Shown here: piece by piece, positions 28,924 through 38,099 of the stretch
How the letters are laid out: every line of letters begins with the position of its first letter
Numbering within the stretch: position 1 is the first letter of the stretch
Assembly (NCBI GenBank): GCA_903951405.1
Contig: CAJBBV010000061.1
Location: 1-49,017, forward strand
Origin: an uncultured bacterium
Lineage (GTDB): Bacteria > Bacteroidota > Bacteroidia > Chitinophagales > Chitinophagaceae
Reading direction: 5' to 3'
Length of the DNA stretch: 49,017 bases
Program-made: the position numbers and the translations under genes
Notes under the pieces: generated by a model
Seen by the model: only the letters and a program-made list of their open reading frames with translations
Told to the model about the DNA's origin: nothing
Databases searched by the model: none

Positions 28924-29916
28924 CTATCCTAAATCAATTTCTGTATTATCTCCAATATTCAATGTGCGTGTTTCTCCTTTAATCTCTGTATCACAACCGA
29001 TTAAGGAATCATTCAAGACAACATCGTACAACTTAGAAAACGAACCAACAATAGAATCTTTCACAATAGAATATTCTATAATAGATTTTTCGCCAATTGA
29101 AACGTTGGGGCCAATAATTGCATTCTTTATAGAACATCCTTGAGCAATGCTTACCGGAGGAATAATGATGGTGTTTTCAAAAACATGTTCATCACTGATA
29201 TCACCACCCCATTTTTTTAATAACGTAGCATTGCTTTCTAACAAGGTTTCTTTTTTGCCACAATCGAACCAGTTGGAAACTTTAAATGCCTTGAACTGAG
29301 TCCCCTTTGCTACCATACAATCAAGCGCTGATGTAAGGTTCAATTCCTCGAATGTGTCAGTTTCTACCGAAACCAAGGTTTCTAAACAGTCAAAGAGCAA
29401 CTCCGATTCAGCTACTTTATAAATTCCAACCAAGGCATTATTCGATTTTGGAATCTGGGGCTTTTCGATCAAACGAGTAACATTATTTTCCTCATCTGTT
29501 TCAGCGACTCCAAAATCACGCGGATCGTCTACCCTTTTTACGCCTAATACGGATCCCACAATGGATAAAAAATCAATGACATTATATTCACAAATAGTAT
29601 CCCCCAATACAATAATCATTTCATCACTACCTACTTCTTCCTTGCATAAATAAACAGCATGACCCAAGCCTCTTCTCTCATTCTGCTGAATAATCACAAT
29701 ATTTAGAGTAGGATAATGTGCCTTGGCATAGTCTTGTATTTTATCGCCAAGGTAACCCACCACAAGAATGAATTCGGTTACTCCTGCTTCTACTAATTGA
29801 TCAATAATAATACTCAATATTGTTTTTCCTGCAAGCGGAATCAACGCTTTAGGTTGTGTATAGGTATGTGGACGTAATTTTGTTCCGGCGCCTGCAACAG
29901 GGATAATTGCTTTCAT
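28924..29916 (-). CDS. Sugar-nucleotide (NDP-sugar) nucleotidyltransferase
   Basis: 330 residues: a Rossmann-like nucleotidyltransferase domain with the signature GAGTKLRPHTYTQPKALIPLAGK at about 9-31 and a D-containing VLGDTICEY near 104, then a C-terminal left-handed beta-helix (about 245-330, hexapeptide repeats such as ISIGEKSIIEYSIVKDSIV). It resembles glucose-1-phosphate thymidylyl- and uridylyltransferases. The exact sugar and nucleotide cannot be read from sequence. It is convergent with fumC (52 nt between stops) and lies 90 nt after the alanine dehydrogenase gene on the same strand. Confidence 0.85.
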   Translation of the reverse strand: MKAIIPVAGAGTKLRPHTYTQPKALIPLAGKTILSIIIDQLVEAGVTEFILVVGYLGDKIQDYAKAHYPTLNIVIIQQNERRGLGHAVYLCKEEVGSDEMIIVLGDTICEYNVIDFLSIVGSVLGVKRVDDPRDFGVAETDEENNVTRLIEKPQIPKSNNALVGIYKVAESELLFDCLETLVSVETDTFEELNLTSALDCMVAKGTQFKAFKVSNWFDCGKKETLLESNATLLKKWGGDISDEHVFENTIIIPPVSIAQGCSIKNAIIGPNVSIGEKSIIEYSIVKDSIVGSFSKLYDVVLNDSLIGCDTEIKGETRTLNIGDNTEIDLG

Positions 29917-30006
29917 TCTTTTCGATTAACTTTTGTGAATTTAGGAAAAAAGAAATTAGGGAGTTTGTCTAGACTAGGATGAAAAGATGAATTCAATTTG
30001 TGTTGC

Positions 30007-31221
30007 TCAACGTTGGCTTGCAATCAACAAATTTAAATCGGTATATTTTAATTTGAACCGTTGGCTAAGATGAAAATTTGTGAGTGCCCCCTTAAAGAGG
30101 TATACTCCGTTTCGGATATTTAATTGATGCCAAATTAATTTTTCCAAACCCCCTTCATCACTAATTTTTAACAAAAGAGGCATCAATACATTACTTATTG
30201 CTTGCGATGCAGTTCGAGCAAATCCTGAAGGAATATTTGGTACACCGTAATGTATAACACCAAATTTTGTAATCACAGGCATCTCATGAGAAGTAACTTC
30301 AGATGTCTCAAAACAACCGCCCCTATCGATACTCACATCCACAATAACACTACCAGGCCTCATCATAGAAACCATTTCTTCTGACACAACAACAGGTGTT
30401 CTTCCACTTGCAGAAGTTAAGGCTCCAACTGCAACATCGCAGGTCTTAAGTTGTTTGGCTAAAATTTTTGGCTCCAATACTGAAGTCCACAAACGAACAC
30501 CAATATTATTTTGAAGGCGCTTTAATTTATAAATATTATTATCGAATACCTTAACACTTGCGCCAACCGCTAAGGCAGTGCGAGCCGCATACTCTCCAAC
30601 AATTCCAGCACCAATAATAATAACTTTAGTAGGAGGTATTCCCGATATACCTCCAAGCAAAACACCTTTTCCACTATTTACACTGCCTAAATATTGACCC
30701 GCAATTAACATCACTGCACTGCCTGCAATCTCACTCATACTCCGTACAATTGGATTATGACCAGATTCATCCTTCAAGTTTTCAAATGAAAGGGCCGTAA
30801 TTTTCTTTTCCATCATCTTTTCCAGAATATGCGTTTTCATTACAGGAAGATGAATAGGAGAAATAATGGTTTGCCCTGCTGTCAATAACGGCAACTCAAC
30901 ATCTGACACTGGTGCCGACTTTACTATTAAATCATTTTTAAAAAGCTCCTTTTTATCATGAATAATTAAAGCTCCAGCCTCCGCGTAATCATTATCTGAA
31001 AAATGAGAGCCTTCTCCAGCTTTATATTCTACGGCAACCCGATGGCCATTTGACACAAGAACACCTACCGCATCGGGTGTAAGAGCAATCCTATTTTCCT
31101 GAAAGGCATTTTCTTTTGGGATAGCAATAGACAACGATGCTGCGGATGGCTTTATGTCCAATGTTTCCGCTAATGTCTCATAACTAAAACCTGAACTAAT
31201 ATATGGTTGCTTGGGGTTCAT
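30007..31221 (-). CDS. ald: Alanine dehydrogenase
   Basis: 404-residue NAD-dependent enzyme of the alanine dehydrogenase/transhydrogenase alpha family, interconverting alanine with pyruvate and ammonia. Seen: the N-terminal ENRIALTPDAVGVLVSNGHRVAVEYKAGEGSHF, the dinucleotide fold VIIIGAGIVGEYAARTALAVGA near 200, and the C-terminal VDVSIDRGGCFETSEVT and VPNIPSGFARTASQAISNVL. The N-terminus is extended by about 35 residues compared with the E. coli/Bacillus type, as in other Bacteroidota members. It is followed downstream by the nucleotidyltransferase gene and preceded by tsaE (21 nt). Confidence 0.9.
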   Translation of the reverse strand: MNPKQPYISSGFSYETLAETLDIKPSAASLSIAIPKENAFQENRIALTPDAVGVLVSNGHRVAVEYKAGEGSHFSDNDYAEAGALIIHDKKELFKNDLIVKSAPVSDVELPLLTAGQTIISPIHLPVMKTHILEKMMEKKITALSFENLKDESGHNPIVRSMSEIAGSAVMLIAGQYLGSVNSGKGVLLGGISGIPPTKVIIIGAGIVGEYAARTALAVGASVKVFDNNIYKLKRLQNNIGVRLWTSVLEPKILAKQLKTCDVAVGALTSASGRTPVVVSEEMVSMMRPGSVIVDVSIDRGGCFETSEVTSHEMPVITKFGVIHYGVPNIPSGFARTASQAISNVLMPLLLKISDEGGLEKLIWHQLNIRNGVYLFKGALTNFHLSQRFKLKYTDLNLLIASQR

Positions 31222-31242
31222 TGGCCTAAATCTAATAGTAAA

Positions 31243-31686
31243 TTAATCATTTTTTATGGATACAACACCAATTGTCCTGCTCGTTTCTCCATCATAATCA
31301 AGTCGAATTTTAATGAACTCATCAGGAAATATGGATGGAACACGTTGAGGCCATTCTACAAAACAACGTTTCCCACTATATAGGCATTCTTCAATACCTG
31401 CTCTTCTTGCTTCATCTTCATCCTCCATCCTATAAAGATCTATATGAAAAAGGCTAGAATTCAAGCCTTCAAGCAAGTAAGCGTATTCATTTACAATTGC
31501 GAATGTAGGACTACTCACAGGATCAATAACACCAAGTTGCTTACACAACTCACTGATCAAGGTAGTTTTCCCTGCACCCATTTCACCCTCAAAGGCCCAC
31601 ACCTTGATTCCTCCAACTACTTGCAATAACTCAGCCGCAAGAGTTGGTATATCACTTAAACCATACTGTCTCTCTAGTACTACCAT
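31243..31686 (-). CDS. tsaE: tRNA threonylcarbamoyladenosine biosynthesis ATPase TsaE
   Basis: P-loop ATPase that drives the TsaB-TsaD complex making t6A37 in tRNA. The 147 residues have normal length. Seen: Walker A GEMGAGKTTLI at about 36-46, VSSPTFAIVNEY, LFHIDLYRM and the C-terminal GKRCFVEWPQRVPSIFP. The gene starts a minus-strand group tsaE-ald-nucleotidyltransferase and is divergent from the copper ATPase gene, 143 nt away. Confidence 0.95.
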   Translation of the reverse strand: MVVLERQYGLSDIPTLAAELLQVVGGIKVWAFEGEMGAGKTTLISELCKQLGVIDPVSSPTFAIVNEYAYLLEGLNSSLFHIDLYRMEDEDEARRAGIEECLYSGKRCFVEWPQRVPSIFPDEFIKIRLDYDGETSRTIGVVSIKND

Positions 31687-31817
31687 CGTAATGCGAAGAT
31701 AATGTGATTCATGAAGAGGTATAGCATACTCAAGCTAATACTATGAATTACCTAAAAAGGCATAGCCGAATAATGCTTTTTCACATTTTCGAGGAGAGGA
31801 AATGCGGGTATATTCAG

Positions 31818-31825
31818 TAAATTTA
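31818..31825 (+). promoter_or_regulatory. Possible -7 element of the copper-ATPase gene
   Basis: TAAATTTA matches TAnnTTTG at seven of eight positions and is followed by catt and then the ATG at 31830, the same spacing and sequence as at gltX. No -33 TTG was seen. Confidence 0.35.
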
Positions 31826-31829
31826 CATT

Positions 31830-33947
31830 ATGGAGAAAATACAATGGAAAGTTGATGGAATGACGTGTGGCAATTGCGCACTCACCATAAACAAGTTTCT
31901 CGAAAAACAAGGCATGCAAAACATCAAGGTAAATCCGATTGATGGTGATGTATCTTTTGAAATAGTTGAAAATATTGCTCCAAGTACCCTAGTAAAAGGG
32001 ATTCATGATCTTGGCTATGAAGTCATCAAGCAAAATAATATTGAGACACCTAAAAAAAGAAAAATTCTTTCTACACATGTTGAACGATTCTTTTTTTGTT
32101 TGCCTTTTACTTTAACCCTTATGCTTCACATGCTGGAACGGTGGATACATATCCATTGGCTTATGAATCCGTGGATTCAACTTGCCATCTGTATCCCTGT
32201 GTATGTTGTTGGAATGGCATATTTCGGAAAGAGTGCAATAAAAAGTTTGAAAAATGGTATCCCAAACATGAATGTTCTGATTACTATTGGAGCCTCAGCA
32301 GCATTCATCTATAGTCTTATCGGATCATTCATTGGCCAAGCAGAAGGCTTCCTCTTTTACGAAACAGCTGCTACCATCATAACTCTAGTATTTTTAGGCA
32401 ATTACCTGGAAGAGGCATCCATCAATTCTACCCAAACTGCCTTAAAAGCCTTGGTGCGATCTCAGAAAGTCATGGCAAACATGATTGCATTTGATGAAAC
32501 TCATCAGGAAGTCATTTTCCCAATTGAAAATACACAACTCAAAGTTGGCGATTTGATTTTGATCAGAACAGGTGAACAAGTACCGATAGATTGTAAAATT
32601 TTATGGGGAGAAGGACATGTAAACGAAGCCTTACTTACAGGAGAAAGTGTTCCAATTCATAAATTTCAAAAAGATAAACTAATAGGTGGAAGCATTATTG
32701 AGTCGGGACAAATCAAAGCACAGGTTACTGCAGTAGGCGCCGATACAGTATTGTCTGGAATTTTAAATTTAGTAAAACAAGCACAAGGCGAAAAACCACC
32801 CATTCAAAACTAGGCAGATAAAATTAGCGCCATATTTGTACCAGTGGTTTTGGGAATTGGACTAATCACATTTATCGCAAATTATATTTACCTGGATGAA
32901 TTCACTCCTGCGCTAATGCGAAGTATTGCAGTACTCGTAATTGCCTGCCCATGTGCTATGGGATTAGCCACACCAGCTGCTATCGCTGTTGGACTTGGTC
33001 GTGCTGCGCGATCTGGCATCCTCTTTCGTAATGCTAAAAGCTTAGAAAATTTTCGCACAATCAAACAAGTTGTTTTTGATAAAACAGGGACACTTACTAC
33101 CGGATCTTTTACCTTATCGGACCATAAAATATTCGATACAAATGAAGATGAATGGTATAAAGTTGTCTATTCATTAGAAAAATATTCTAATCACCCAATC
33201 GCCCAATGTATTGCAAAAGCTTTCAGAACAAAAGAAGAAATAAAATGGCAAACTACCGAGGAAGTGAAAGGCATAGGCATGAAAGCAACTGATAAGGAAG
33301 GAAATGTCTATTGGGCTGGCTCGTATAAAATAGCCAAGGCTCTTACACAAGAGCACTATCACAATGTTTATATCCTAAAAAATGATAAGCTCATAGGTTG
33401 GATTGATGTGATTGATGAGATAAGACCTGAAGCAAAAGAAATCATAGACTACCTAAAAAGTAAGCAGATAAAAACAATCCTATTGAGCGGAGACCGTAAA
33501 GAAAAGTGTGATCACCTAGCTGCATTACTTGGAATTGATGAAGTAAAATCAGAACAAAGTCCCTCTGAGAAATTAGAAACCATATCATCCCTAAATGCCT
33601 TGTTGCCAACTGCGATGGTAGGCGATGGCATTAACGATGCACCAGCTTTAGCAAAAGCTACAATAGGTATCTCTCTGAGTGATGCCTCACAATTAGCTAT
33701 ACAGAGTGCACAAGTAGTATTGATGAATCAAGGCCTTAAAAAACTACCCCTTGCATTAGGCCTAGGAAAGAACACTTACCTAACTATCAAACAAAATCTA
33801 TTTTGGGCGTTTTTCTACAACGTAATAGCCATTCCAATTGCTGCTTTTGGTTTTCTTACTCCAACCTTTGGAGCGTTAGTAATGGGGTTGAGTGATGTTG
33901 TACTAGCCATTAATTCTGTTAGATTGTTTTTTAAGAAAGTAATTTGA
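31830..33947 (+). pseudogene. copA: Copper-translocating P-type ATPase gene interrupted by an in-frame TAG
   Basis: Read through one codon, this is a single P1B-type ATPase frame of 705 residues. The first part (31830-32813) holds the metal-binding domain with GMTCGNC (10-16), membrane segments and the actuator motif LLTGESVP. TAG at 32811-32813 falls between PPIQN and ADKISAIFVPVVLG, where relatives have Leu or another residue. The frame then continues without shift through CPC in ACPCAMGLATPAA, the phosphorylated DKTGTLTTG and GDGINDAPALA. The second part alone could restart at GTG 32844 but lacks the actuator domain. It could be a true nonsense mutation, a sequencing error or a strain polymorphism. 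Confidence 0.85.
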
Positions 33948-33962
33948 TGCTAAAAAACTAAA

Positions 33963-35858
33963 ATGACCCCAAAGGAAATCCTAAAAACATATTGGGGCCA
34001 TGATTCATTTAGGCCATTACAAGAAGAAATTATTAATTCGATCTTAGACGGGAGGGATGCATTAGCTGTACTACCAACTGGTGGAGGTAAATCAATTTGT
34101 TTTCAAGTACCCGCATTAACGAAGCCGGGGTGCTGTCTAGTTATATCACCCCTTATTGCACTCATGGAAGACCAAGTGCAAAATTTACGAAATATGAATA
34201 TCCCTGCAGCTGCAATTGTTTCCGGGATATCACATCATGAAATAGCTGAAATACTAAGAGCAGGACTTGATGATGAATTAAAATTCATATATGTTTCACC
34301 AGAAAGGTTAGAATCAAGATCGTTTGTTGAACGAATCAGTCAATTACCCATAACCTTAATAGCCGTAGATGAAGCGCATTGCATTTCTCAATGGGGATAT
34401 GACTTTAGACCTTCTTATCTGAATATTGCCAAAATAAGAGAACAGTTCGAACAGGTACCACTTATTGCACTAACTGCGTCTGCAACAGAATTGGTAAAAA
34501 AAGATATGATAGAAAAACTAAGGATGGAGAAAGCCGAAACTTTCATGACATCTTTTAACAGAAAGAATCTAATCTATCAGGCAGAATTTTGCTTAGACAA
34601 AATAAATAGGATCAAATCTATACTTGACACAGTTCATGGAAGTGGCATTATTTATTGCAAGACCAGAAGGAAGACTAAAGAATTATCAGACTTACTCAAT
34701 CAGCTAGGCATAAATTGTGATTACTATCATGCAGGGCTTAGTCAAGAAGCAAGAAAAGAAAAACAAGAGAAATGGATTATTGGAACAACACGCATTATGA
34801 TTTGCACCAATGCATTCGGAATGGGAATTGATAAATCCAATGTGCGCCTAGTAATTCATGCTGACATTCCAGATTGCCTAGAGAACTATTATCAAGAAGC
34901 CGGCAGAGCTGGAAGAGATGGAAATGAAGCATATGCAATTTTGCTCTACAATGAAAGTGAATTAACAGAATTAAAAAATCAACCAACAATTAGATTCCCC
35001 GAAATCAAGACCATTAGAATAGTCTATCAAGCATTAGCCAATTATTTTCAAATACCAACAGGACTAGGTGCCGATGAGTCATTTGATTTTAACCTAGAAG
35101 ATTTTATTAAAAAATTCAAGCTTAACCTTAATGAAGTCATCTATTCCCTACAGGCATTAAAACAAGAGCGGATCATTTCCTTTATGGAACAAGTCTTTAA
35201 GCCATCCTTAATTCAATTCACGTCTACTAAATCAGACCTAAATGAATTTGAAAAAAATAATCCAATTGGTGATGAAGTTGTTAAATGTCTACTGAGAACG
35301 TACAGCGGAATTTTTGATATTCCGGTTCGAATTGATGAAATGCAGTTAGCCAGTATACTAAAAATGAATTATGCCTTTTTAATTACTCAACTTGAGTTTT
35401 TAAATAAAAATAATATCATTGAATATTCCCCTCGAAGGGAAACACCACAAATTGCTTATTTACAAAACAGAATAAAGACAGAGGAGCTTAACCTTAACTA
35501 CGAAAATTACCTAAAAAGAAAGAACCAATTCATAGAAAGAATAAATGCAATGATCAACTATTGCAATTCGCAAACATGCAGATCCACTTATATTGGAAAT
35601 TACTTTGGCGATTTAACAATAGTTGAATGTGGCAAATGCGATAATTGTACTAGAAAAAATAAACAACCTATTCAAAGTGATCAATTCACAACAATCTATA
35701 CTAAAATTAATGTATTGCTAAAAAGTGAACACCTTGACATCAAAGTCTTAGAAGAAAAAATTGACACAAAAAAAGAAGAGCTATATCAGGTACTAGAAGA
35801 AATGAAAAAAGAAGAAAAAATTGGTCTAGACCATAGCGGTAAGTTATTCTTAAAATAA
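33963..35858 (+). CDS. recQ: ATP-dependent DNA helicase RecQ
   Basis: 3'-5' superfamily 2 helicase of recombination and repair, 631 residues. Seen: WGHDSFRPLQEEIINSIL, Walker A LPTGGGKSICFQ near 38-49, DEAHCISQWGYDFRP near 134-148, the aromatic-rich loop region, motif VI YYQEAGRAGRDG, and a zinc-binding cluster (cysteines in CNSQTCRSTYIGNYFG...CGKCDNC) near 534-562. After this only a winged-helix-like remainder is present; a clear HRDC domain is not seen, so it is slightly shortened compared with E. coli RecQ. It lies 15 nt after the copper-ATPase frame. Confidence 0.95.
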   Translation: MTPKEILKTYWGHDSFRPLQEEIINSILDGRDALAVLPTGGGKSICFQVPALTKPGCCLVISPLIALMEDQVQNLRNMNIPAAAIVSGISHHEIAEILRAGLDDELKFIYVSPERLESRSFVERISQLPITLIAVDEAHCISQWGYDFRPSYLNIAKIREQFEQVPLIALTASATELVKKDMIEKLRMEKAETFMTSFNRKNLIYQAEFCLDKINRIKSILDTVHGSGIIYCKTRRKTKELSDLLNQLGINCDYYHAGLSQEARKEKQEKWIIGTTRIMICTNAFGMGIDKSNVRLVIHADIPDCLENYYQEAGRAGRDGNEAYAILLYNESELTELKNQPTIRFPEIKTIRIVYQALANYFQIPTGLGADESFDFNLEDFIKKFKLNLNEVIYSLQALKQERIISFMEQVFKPSLIQFTSTKSDLNEFEKNNPIGDEVVKCLLRTYSGIFDIPVRIDEMQLASILKMNYAFLITQLEFLNKNNIIEYSPRRETPQIAYLQNRIKTEELNLNYENYLKRKNQFIERINAMINYCNSQTCRSTYIGNYFGDLTIVECGKCDNCTRKNKQPIQSDQFTTIYTKINVLLKSEHLDIKVLEEKIDTKKEELYQVLEEMKKEEKIGLDHSGKLFLK

Positions 35859-35862
35859 AAGA

Positions 35863-35890
35863 GGGCCAGGATAGAAATCCGGCCCGTTTT
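35863..35890 (+). terminator. Terminator after recQ
   Basis: Stem GGGCC (35863-35867) / GGCCC (35881-35885), extended after one bulged base by GGAT/ATCC around an AGAA loop, then a short T tract (gtttt). It starts 4 nt after the recQ stop. Confidence 0.7.
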
Positions 35891-36183
35891 AAAATCCAAT
35901 ATCCTATGAAAAACCGGCATAAAGGTAAATATTTTGGCCAATTAGCGACTAAAATCTAAAATATCTCTCGATAAAATGCGATTAAATTGAATTTCAAGTA
36001 ATTAAATAGTACATATTTAGTTTAATTAATCAACCTTATACCTGCCTAATTTTGCATTTCCTATCAATCGATGCTATCGAATAGTAATTTTTAATTACAA
36101 TCTGTCTCGGTTTAACAAAATTTTATTGCAAATAGCTACTTAATATGGCAGTTAATAATTTTATTTGTTGAAAATCAATAGAT
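35891..36183. other. AT-rich intergenic region before the response regulator
   Basis: About 290 bases of very AT-rich DNA without a credible reading frame or tRNA. Apart from a perfect -7 element TAATTTTG at 36047-36054 I see only A/T runs and no clear repeats. The long distance from this element to the regulator start implies a leader of about 120 nt, or a second promoter closer to the gene. Confidence 0.6.
36047..36054 (+). promoter_or_regulatory. -7 element upstream of the response regulator
   Basis: TAATTTTG matches TAnnTTTG fully. No TTG was found at -33. It is the best promoter candidate in the gap before 36184. Confidence 0.4.
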
Positions 36184-36891
36184 ATGAGCACAACCAATCC
36201 AAAACATAAAATTCTTCTTTGCGAAGATGATCCTAATCTTGGCTTAGTTTTGAAAAATTTTTTAGAACTAAATGACTTCGAAGTCATTTTGGAAAGAGAT
36301 GGCCGACTAGGGCTAGCTGCTTTTCAACGTGAGAAATTTGAGCTGTGCTTATTGGATGTCATGATGCCAAAAATGGATGGCTTCATGCTTGCTGAAGAAA
36401 TTAGGAATACCAATCCTGATGTTCCCTTATTTTTTCTTTCAGCTAAATCGATGAAGGAAGATCAAATCAAAGGATACAAACTTGGCGCAGATGATTATAT
36501 CACAAAACCATTCGACTCTGAATTGTTACTTTTTAAGATCAAAGCAATCCTAAAAAGAAATGAAGAGCAAAATAAAGAAATCGTAAACATTGAATATGAT
36601 CTTGGCAATTATCACTTTATCCCAAAACTAAGAGAGCTGAGTATTGCTGGAAATAAAACAACGTTATCCCCCAAAGAAAATGAGTTACTGAAGATGCTTA
36701 GTGAATATAAAAATGATTTACTTCAGCGTGATCTTGCACTAAAGAAAATATGGGGCAACGACAATTACTTTAATGGTAGAAGCATGGATGTATATATTGC
36801 TAAACTCAGAAAATACCTGAAAGAAGATCCGATGGTAGAAATTGTAAACATTCACGGAAATGGTTTCCGACTACTTGTAAAAGAAGATTAA
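36184..36891 (+). CDS. OmpR/PhoB-type response regulator (RprY-like)
   Basis: 235 residues: a receiver domain with acidic pocket EDD at 14-16, phosphorylation site D58 in LCLLDVMMPKMDG, and K108 in TKPFD, followed by a winged-helix DNA-binding domain (about 135-230, NELLKMLSEYKNDLLQR and RSMDVYIAKLRKYLKEDP). No kinase gene is adjacent, while the window's only kinase (9223-10566) has no adjacent regulator, so the pair may work together. It is bounded by a terminator at 36904. Confidence 0.93.
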   Translation: MSTTNPKHKILLCEDDPNLGLVLKNFLELNDFEVILERDGRLGLAAFQREKFELCLLDVMMPKMDGFMLAEEIRNTNPDVPLFFLSAKSMKEDQIKGYKLGADDYITKPFDSELLLFKIKAILKRNEEQNKEIVNIEYDLGNYHFIPKLRELSIAGNKTTLSPKENELLKMLSEYKNDLLQRDLALKKIWGNDNYFNGRSMDVYIAKLRKYLKEDPMVEIVNIHGNGFRLLVKED

Positions 36892-36903
36892 ACTAATATC
36901 TAT

Positions 36904-36946
36904 AAATAGAAAAGCCATGTTATTATAAAACATGGCTTTTCTATTT
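36904..36946. terminator. Bidirectional terminator between response regulator and ruvB
   Basis: A 16-bp perfect stem (36904-36919 with 36931-36946) with an 11-base loop, A-rich on the left and T-rich on the right (core AAAAGCCATG / CATGGCTTTT). It sits 12 nt after the regulator stop and 15 nt before the ruvB stop, so it can serve both convergent transcripts. Confidence 0.85.
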
Positions 36947-36961
36947 ATATGTATACTGATC

Positions 36962-37990
36962 CTAGAATAACATATTATCATTTCGTTTAAACATTGTCCT
37001 GCCAAGGTGTTCGTAAGCCTTAGAAGTAACTTCTCTTCCACGAGGCGTTCTCTGAAGAAAACCTTGTTGAATCAGAAATGGCTCATAAACATCTTCAATT
37101 GTTCCAGACTCCTCTCCAACAGCAGTAGCAATTGTTCCTAGTCCCACAGGACCACCTTTGAATTTATCAATGATGGTTGTAAGAATTCTATTATCCATTT
37201 CGTCAAGTCCATGCTCATCCACATGCAGCGCTTTTAGTGCATGTTTTGTGATATCCATTGAGATCACCCCATTTCCAAGTACCTGAGCAAAATCACGAAC
37301 TCGCTTTAATAAGCCATTTGCAATACGGGGAGTAGCCCTACTTCTTCCTGCAATTTCACGTGATGAATCCGATGTGATTTTCACTCCTAATATAGAAGCA
37401 GATCGTGTGATAATACGATCCAATACATCAACAGGATAATACTCTAAACGAGATTTTATTGCAAACCTAGAAAGTAATGGAGCAGTAAGTAATCCACTTC
37501 GTGTTGTTGCTCCGATTAACGTAAACGGATTGAGATTGATTTGAATTGTTTTTGCACTTGGTCCACTATCAATCATAATATCAATCTTATAATCTTCCAT
37601 GGCTGAATACAAATACTCTTCAACCACATTACTCAATCGATGGATCTCATCAATAAACAGGACATCATTCGCTTCTAGACTAGTCAATAACCCTGCTAAA
37701 TCTGCAGGTTTTTCGATCACAGGACCTGAAGTTTCTTTTATTTGAACCCCCATCTCTCTAGCAACAATCCGAGATAACGTTGTTTTACCTAACCCTGGAG
37801 GACCATGAAAAAGCACATGATCGAGTGCTTCTGATCTCATCTGAGCTGCTTTGATAAAAATTCGAAGATTCTCAATGATATCAGGTTGGCCAGAGAAATC
37901 TTCCAAAATACCCGGCCTAATAGTATTTTCAAATTCACCGTCGGTTGAGCCAGTAGGATCCTCAGCAGGATTCAAATGAGGGTTGATCAT
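36962..37990 (-). CDS. ruvB: Holliday junction branch-migration ATPase RuvB
   Basis: AAA+ motor of the RuvAB complex, 342 residues, normal length. Seen: [18 protein letters not shown], Walker [14 protein letters not shown] near 61-73, Walker [12 protein letters not shown], arginine-finger region [16 protein letters not shown] and the C-terminal winged helix with [15 protein letters not shown] and RTPRGREVT. It is apart from ruvC (47173) and no ruvA is in the window. A -7 element TAGTTTTG lies about 50 nt upstream. Confidence 0.97.
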   Translation of the reverse strand: MINPHLNPAEDPTGSTDGEFENTIRPGILEDFSGQPDIIENLRIFIKAAQMRSEALDHVLFHGPPGLGKTTLSRIVAREMGVQIKETSGPVIEKPADLAGLLTSLEANDVLFIDEIHRLSNVVEEYLYSAMEDYKIDIMIDSGPSAKTIQINLNPFTLIGATTRSGLLTAPLLSRFAIKSRLEYYPVDVLDRIITRSASILGVKITSDSSREIAGRSRATPRIANGLLKRVRDFAQVLGNGVISMDITKHALKALHVDEHGLDEMDNRILTTIIDKFKGGPVGLGTIATAVGEESGTIEDVYEPFLIQQGFLQRTPRGREVTSKAYEHLGRTMFKRNDNMLF

Positions 37991-38042
37991 AATGTGAATT
38001 TACACCCAATAGTCAAGATTCTATACTATAAATTAAACCTGC

Positions 38043-38050
38043 CAAAACTA
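38043..38050 (-). promoter_or_regulatory. -7 element of ruvB
   Basis: The minus strand reads TAGTTTTG, a perfect TAnnTTTG, with TTG 15 nt further upstream, a little short of the usual spacing. The ruvB ATG follows about 52 nt downstream. Confidence 0.45.
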
Positions 38051-38076
38051 AAAAAAATACGACTCCAAGAAAATGC

Positions 38077-38095
38077 CGCAAGGACCCAACTTGCG
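38077..38095 (-). terminator. Possible terminator of leuS
   Basis: A 6-bp stem CGCAAG/CTTGCG with a 7-base loop lies just after the leuS stop on the minus strand, followed by a short run containing TTTT. The stem is weak, so confidence is moderate. Confidence 0.45.
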
Positions 38096-38099
38096 ACTG

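Noticed and set aside
32811-32813. TAG as a recoded sense codon in this organism
   Set aside because: TAG is used as an ordinary stop elsewhere in the window, for example at 22854-22856 and 47755-47757 (ruvC), and no recoding element is seen at the site.
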